Shown here: in pieces, positions 14,235 to 17,908 of the stretch
Layout of the letters: each line of letters begins with the position of its first letter
Numbering within the stretch: the stretch's first letter is position 1
DNA from: an uncultured Bacilli bacterium
GTDB taxonomy: Bacteria; Bacillota_I; Bacilli_A; RF39; UBA660
NCBI GenBank assembly: GCA_951800155.1
Contig: CATOJL010000013.1
Span: 1 to 17,908, forward strand
Length of the DNA: 17,908 nt
Reading direction: 5' to 3'
Position numbers and translations under genes: made by a program
Notes under the pieces: generated by a model
The model's database searches: none
The model's input: only the letters and a program-made list of their open reading frames with translations
Told to the model about the DNA's origin: nothing

Positions 14235-15094
14235 AAAAGGGTTTTAAGTTTGGACTATTACTTTTCTGTTTTTTATGTACGGGTTGTTTTAAAAAGGATA
14301 ATTTAGAAGATATTTCTATTTATGCAACTGCTTATCCAATTGAATATATTATCAATGAATTATATAGTGAACATGCTACCATTAAATCCATTTATCCAAA
14401 TGGTACTTCGGTTGATACGTATGAACCCACTGAAAAACAATTAAAGGATTATAGTTCTTCCAATATGTTTATTTTTAACGGAAAAAGTAAAGAACAAGAC
14501 TATTTATTAAAGATGTTTCAAGATAATAAAGATTTAATGATTATTGATGCGACACAAAGTATTGAAGCAGAATATAACCATTATGAATTGTGGATGGATC
14601 CATCTAATTTTTTAATGATGGCTTCTAACATTAAAACAGGACTTTTAGCTTATATTTCCAATCACTATTTAAAAAATGAGATTGAAGAAAAATACAACAA
14701 ATTAAAAATTAAAGTATCTAATTTAGATGCCTCTTTAAAATTGATGAGTACAAATAGTACTTATAATACTTTACTTGTAGATAATGATGCCTTGCTTTTT
14801 TTAGAAAAATATGGTTTTCGAGTAATTTCTATAGCGAATAGGGAAAATTTAACAGCTAAACTAAAAAATGAAATCTATAGTTTAATTGAAAATAAAAAAT
14901 TAAATTATATTTATACTTTAGATGAAGAACATCTAAGTGATCTTGTTTTAGAGTTTCAAGTAAATACAGATATTGAAACAATTGAACTCCATAAATTAGA
15001 TAATTTGTCGGATAAAGAACACTCCAATGGAGAGGACTATATTACTCTATTAACAGAAAACATTGATTTATTAAAGAAAGAGGCTTATAGATAA
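14231..15094 (+). CDS. ZnuA/AdcA-like substrate-binding lipoprotein lacking metal histidines
   Basis: The 287-residue protein has a lipoprotein signal (MKKGFKFGLLLFCFLCTGC, lipid on Cys19) and follows the cluster A-I metal-binding protein layout: YATAYPIEYIINEL, IKSIYPNGTSVDTYEPTEK, MFIFNG, LWMDPSN, then a long helix and a second lobe with VDNDALLFLEKYGF. In ZnuA-type proteins the three metal histidines sit in DxHxYEP, DPHxW and HDAF; here those positions are Thr63, Glu119 and Asn185. The His-rich loop is also absent. So it may bind a different ligand or none. It is translationally coupled to yidD and has no permease or ATPase beside it. Family assignment is fair, function uncertain. Confidence 0.75.
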   Translation: MKKGFKFGLLLFCFLCTGCFKKDNLEDISIYATAYPIEYIINELYSEHATIKSIYPNGTSVDTYEPTEKQLKDYSSSNMFIFNGKSKEQDYLLKMFQDNKDLMIIDATQSIEAEYNHYELWMDPSNFLMMASNIKTGLLAYISNHYLKNEIEEKYNKLKIKVSNLDASLKLMSTNSTYNTLLVDNDALLFLEKYGFRVISIANRENLTAKLKNEIYSLIENKKLNYIYTLDEEHLSDLVLEFQVNTDIETIELHKLDNLSDKEHSNGEDYITLLTENIDLLKKEAYR

Positions 15095-15122
15095 TATTCC
15101 TTTCAAAAGTTTAGAAGAATTT

Positions 15123-15158
15123 AAAAAAGGAGATAGGAGGAGAAAGATCTCCTTTTTT
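15123..15158 (+). terminator. terminator of the yidD-lipoprotein operon
   Basis: The 12-bp perfect arms aaaaaaggagat (15123-15134) and atctcctttttt (15147-15158) close a 12-base purine-rich loop, with the T run in the stem. Confidence 0.92.
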
Positions 15159-15220
15159 ATTGGTACTTTATAAAAAGAAAGATAGTTCCTGCTTCATAGA
15201 AAAATAGCAAATACTATTTA

Positions 15221-15256
15221 AAAACAAAAAAACTACTAATGTTTTCATTAATAGTT
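15221..15256 (-). terminator. terminator of pyk
   Basis: The minus strand forms AACTATTAATG / CATTAGTAGTT (11 bp with one G-T) around AAAA, followed by TTTTTGTTTTT. Confidence 0.88.
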
Positions 15257-15271
15257 AAAAGTTTCTTTTTT

Positions 15272-16678
15272 TTAAATCTCTTCAATTTTTAAGAAATTGG
15301 TATGCGCATTTGCTGGATAACTACCAATAATTGCAACAACATCTTTTTCTTTTAAACCTAGAAGTTCTTTTGATGCCTTTACCCCACTATCTACAATCTC
15401 ATCTGTCGTTGTAAGAGAATGCACTACTTTTGTATACACTCCCCATTTAAGTGCTAGTAAACGAGCCACTTTTTCATCTATAACCGTTGCAACAATTAAT
15501 GCATTTGGTCGTAAAGATGCTATATCCATCGCTGTTTTTCCACTTCTTGTTGAAGCAACAATTGCTTTTAAAGATAAATCTTTTGAAGCTTCCACAGCAC
15601 ACTTTGCAATTGTATTATGTATATCTGTTCCAAGTAATCTACATTCTTTATGATGGTTTGTTGGAATTTTTTCTGCATTGATTGCAATTTCTGACATCAT
15701 TTGCACAGTTTCTACAGGATACTCTCCAATAGTTGTTTCTTCACTTGTCATAATTGCATCACAACCTCGTAAAACCGCATTGGAAACATCAGTTACTTCT
15801 GCATTTGTTGGACGAATATTACTCTTCATTGAGGTCATCATCTGGGTAGCCATAATAACGCCTTTTCCCTTTGCATGACATGCATCAATCATTCTCTGTT
15901 GGTATAAAGGTAAATTCTGGACACCTGTTTCAATTCCTAAATCTCCACGTGCAATCATAATATAATCAGATGCCTCTACAATTTCTTCTAAATGATCCAT
16001 AGCATATTGTGTTTCTACTTTAGAAACAATAGGCATGTTTGGTTTTCCATATTGTTTACATAAATCACGGGCTTCTTGCACATTCTCTGCACTATTTACA
16101 AAAGAAATCGCTAAATAGTCCCCATCCATACGACAAGCATATTCAATATCCTCTCTATCCTTTTCTGATATATAAGGAACATCTAAATGAATACCGGGAA
16201 TACAAACACCTCGTCTTGATTTGATGATGCCTGTATTTTGAATTTCACAAGTAACTCCATCCTCTTCTTTTGAAACAACAATCAATTTATAAAATCCATC
16301 ATCAAGTAAAATTTCTTGTCCAATTTCTAGTTTTCCTACAAGATTTCGGTAGTTAAATGAAATTTGGCTTCCATCTCCATCTCCTTGTAAATCTTCCTCT
16401 ACAATACGAATCAAATTTCCTTTAACGAGTTCAATTGAATCATTAACGAAAGAACAAGTACGCAAATCTGGTCCCTTTGTATCATATAAAATCGCAAGGT
16501 TTGCACCAAGTTCTTTTCTAGCTCTTTCAACAAGCCCTTCCACTAAATTTCTCTCTTCAAGGGTTGCATGCGAAAAATTAATTCGAGCTACATTCATCCC
16601 TGCTTCTACTAAACCCTTAAATTTTTCCCATGTCTGTGTAGCTGGTCCAATGCTACAAACAATTTTTGTTTTTTTCAT
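15272..16678 (-). CDS. pyk: pyruvate kinase
   Basis: Pyruvate kinase makes pyruvate and ATP from phosphoenolpyruvate in glycolysis. The 468-residue protein contains KTKIVCSIGPAT, NVARINFSHAT, DTKGPDLRT, the catalytic-metal region IARGDLGIETG, the RPTNAEVTDVSNAV stretch and a C-terminal regulatory domain (TRSGKTAMDIASLRPNA). It lacks the extra PEP-utiliser-type domain found in Bacillus enzymes. Differences from the norm: DTKGPD where most have DTKGPE, and SEETTIGEYP where most have SGETAxGxYP. GAGGAGG lies 4 bases before the ATG. It is monocistronic with its own promoter and terminator. Confidence 0.97.
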   Translation of the reverse strand: MKKTKIVCSIGPATQTWEKFKGLVEAGMNVARINFSHATLEERNLVEGLVERARKELGANLAILYDTKGPDLRTCSFVNDSIELVKGNLIRIVEEDLQGDGDGSQISFNYRNLVGKLEIGQEILLDDGFYKLIVVSKEEDGVTCEIQNTGIIKSRRGVCIPGIHLDVPYISEKDREDIEYACRMDGDYLAISFVNSAENVQEARDLCKQYGKPNMPIVSKVETQYAMDHLEEIVEASDYIMIARGDLGIETGVQNLPLYQQRMIDACHAKGKGVIMATQMMTSMKSNIRPTNAEVTDVSNAVLRGCDAIMTSEETTIGEYPVETVQMMSEIAINAEKIPTNHHKECRLLGTDIHNTIAKCAVEASKDLSLKAIVASTRSGKTAMDIASLRPNALIVATVIDEKVARLLALKWGVYTKVVHSLTTTDEIVDSGVKASKELLGLKEKDVVAIIGSYPANAHTNFLKIEEI

Positions 16679-16708
16679 AAAACCTCCTCGTTTCTTTTTG
16701 ACTTATTC

Positions 16709-16737
16709 ATTTTACTATTTTTCTTCTTTTTTCGCAA
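16709..16737 (-). promoter_or_regulatory. pyk promoter
   Basis: The minus strand has -35 TTGCGA (16732-16737), a 17-base spacer and -10 TAAAAT (16709-16714), 30 bases before the pyk ATG. Confidence 0.65.
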
Positions 16738-16763
16738 CTCTTTTTCAAATAGTTTCCCTGAAT

Positions 16764-16782
16764 TTTGTCCTAAACCGACAAA
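16764..16782. repeat. inverted repeat between pyk and the NrtR-like gene (candidate operator)
   Basis: TTTGTC (16764-16769) and GACAAA (16777-16782) are perfect complements with 7 bases between, a 19-bp dyad lying between the two divergent promoters. A further GACAAAAA occurs in the -35 region of the + strand promoter (16803-16810). This shape suits a dimeric regulator, possibly the neighbouring NrtR-like protein. Confidence 0.45.
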
Positions 16783-16800
16783 TGTGTTCTTTTTACGTAT

Positions 16801-16829
16801 TTGACAAAAAGGCTATTTTATACTATAAT
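16801..16829 (+). promoter_or_regulatory. consensus promoter of the NrtR-like gene
   Basis: Perfect TTGACA (16801-16806), 17-base spacer and perfect TATAAT (16824-16829), 25 bases before the ATG. Confidence 0.9.
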
Positions 16830-16854
16830 ACCAACACAGTTAAGGGGTGAAAGT

Positions 16855-17520
16855 ATGGATAATTATGAAGGAGCTTCTATGAAGGCAGAAGTATTAGATA
16901 ATATATTCCTCTTTGACAAAGGAAACGTGAAAATACTTCTTTTAAAAAAAGAAACAGAACCTTATAGAGGGTATTGGTTCTTACCAAGATGTATGCTATT
17001 AGAAGAAGAAATGGTCGAAGAAGCAGCCAAACAAGCCGCTTATGAGTTTGCTGGAATTAATACGATTGACTTTCTTATAGACACCATTTTTAGTGATCCA
17101 TCAAGAATACCAGATGAACGGATTTTAGGTATCTCTACCATAGGACTTACTGATAGTGTCACTATCTCCTTAAAGCAAGAAGGTACCAATTATGAATATT
17201 CGTGGTTTTCTATAGGAAGTCTTCCAAAAATGATATATGATCACAGTAAGATTGCACATAAAGCTATAGAAGATTTAAAACAAATTTTAAATTCATTTAC
17301 AAATATGAAGCAAATATTTCCAAGTGATTTTACACTTCCTGAACTTCAAAAAGCTTATGAAGAAATTTGGCAAGAAACCTTCGATAGAAGAAATTTTCGA
17401 AAAAAAATAATGTCTTTGGATATTTTAGAAGAAACGGGAGATAGTAACTTTGGGGAAAGTGGAAGACCCGCTAAATTATATCGCTTCAAAGAAGATTTAA
17501 ACGACAAAAAAATGTTTTAA
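16855..17520 (+). CDS. NrtR-like transcriptional regulator (degenerate Nudix + winged helix)
   Basis: The 221-residue protein has an N-terminal Nudix fold (residues about 10-140) and a C-terminal winged helix typical of NrtR-family regulators (FTLPELQKAYEEIW, FRKKIMSLDILEETG, GRPAKLYRF). The Nudix box is worn: EEEMVEEAAKQAAYEFAGI lacks the REUxEE core, so hydrolysis is unlikely and the domain probably senses a nucleotide-type ligand. Family members control NAD synthesis or sugar use; which one applies here is unknown. ATG 16855 has GGGGTGA 4 bases upstream. It is divergent from pyk, so pyk or itself are the nearest candidate targets. Confidence 0.85.
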   Translation: MDNYEGASMKAEVLDNIFLFDKGNVKILLLKKETEPYRGYWFLPRCMLLEEEMVEEAAKQAAYEFAGINTIDFLIDTIFSDPSRIPDERILGISTIGLTDSVTISLKQEGTNYEYSWFSIGSLPKMIYDHSKIAHKAIEDLKQILNSFTNMKQIFPSDFTLPELQKAYEEIWQETFDRRNFRKKIMSLDILEETGDSNFGESGRPAKLYRFKEDLNDKKMF

Positions 17521-17546
17521 AAAGATAGCATAACTTCCAATGACAT

Positions 17547-17613
17547 TCATTTAAACTTTAATTCAAAACAATGGAATTTTCATTATAGAAGATCCATTGT
17601 TTTATTTAAATGA
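17547..17613 (+). terminator. nested hairpin after the NrtR-like gene, likely terminator
   Basis: The inner arms aaaacaatgga (17565-17575) and tccattgtttt (17593-17603) are 11-bp perfect, and the outer arms tcatttaaa (17547-17555) and tttaaatga (17605-17613) are 9-bp perfect. The T run in the inner arm is modest. Confidence 0.6.
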
Positions 17614-17685
17614 GAGGAAATGTACTACAACCTATATTGCAATTAAAATAATAGCTATATCAATATATAAAAAATATAATTCTAT

Positions 17686-17715
17686 AAAAAAATCTTGAAA
17701 CCTTTAGAATCAAGA
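17686..17715 (-). terminator. possible terminator of a minus-strand gene lying beyond the window
   Basis: The minus strand reads TCTTGA (17710-17715), an 11-base loop, then TCAAGA (17693-17698) and a T run. The stem is short. Confidence 0.4.
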
Positions 17716-17908
17716 AAATATAAGCATAAATAGGGGTCGAACATTAACGCACAAGAACCTTTTAACCTTATCAAATGTTATCTCAACTGGTTTTTTTGAT
17801 TATTAAAGAATATAATAACAGGTTGTGCTAGTTAAAATAATAAAAGAAAAATAATAAGATTTCATATTTAACCGTATCTAGTGTAGATTAAAAAATTAAA
17901 AAAGAAGT

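Larger units (their letters stand above)
17521..17908. other. gene-free AT-rich right end
   Basis: No protein or RNA gene is supported here. It holds two hairpins (annotated separately) and then about 190 bases of AT-rich sequence. A 27-residue minus-strand run reading KPVEITFDKVKRF, ending at 17710, looks protein-like but is closed by a stop upstream, so at most it is a fragment. Confidence 0.5.

Noticed and set aside
17710..17793. Minus-strand coding-like run reading KPVEITFDKVKRFLC
   Set aside because: Only 27 residues between stops, no start or ribosome binding site; I could not link it to a family.

Overview
The window is low-GC DNA from an endospore-forming member of the Firmicutes (Bacillota). 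It encodes an SspI-type small acid-soluble spore protein and a YutH-like protein next to a NifU-like gene, which is the neighbour order seen in Bacillus. It also carries the Stp/PrkC pair and uses typical Shine-Dalgarno sites. TGA is a normal stop (stp and yidD end in TGA) and Trp is TGG, so this is not the Mycoplasma code. The very AT-rich, compact genes suggest the Erysipelotrichia or a related Bacilli lineage; that placement is inference.

Left flank (1-1600): a decayed mobile-element scar. It holds an N-terminally truncated RhuM/Fic protein and a frame-broken tyrosine integrase, ending against a five-gene tRNA operon (Val-Thr-Tyr-Gln-Lys, minus strand, 1719-2140). The tRNA operon has its own strong promoter inside the 3' end of an S1-domain gene.

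Middle left (2176-7834): an S1-domain regulator; an unusual helix-turn-helix/SDR/C-terminal-domain fusion; a NifU-like Fe-S protein convergent with a YutH-like protein; a DUF1292-like coiled-coil protein; a type IV prepilin fused to a phage tail-collar domain; and sspI.

Core housekeeping block (7812-13930, minus strand): one tightly coupled operon rlmN-stp-prkC-rsgA-rpe (RNA methylation, Ser/Thr phosphatase and PASTA kinase, ribosome-maturation GTPase, pentose-phosphate epimerase). Upstream of it is rnc with a small overlapping gene. Divergent from rnc, with overlapping -35 boxes, is yidD followed by a ZnuA-like lipoprotein that lacks the family's metal-binding histidines.

Right end (15159-17908): pyruvate kinase, divergent from a NrtR-like degenerate-Nudix regulator, then about 390 bases of AT-rich DNA with hairpins but no recognisable gene.

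Most promising leads: the pilin/tail-collar fusion, the HTH/SDR fusion with a damaged active site, the histidine-less metal-binding-protein relative, and the overlapping divergent rnc/yidD promoters. I did not see a CRISPR array or a clear new defence system.
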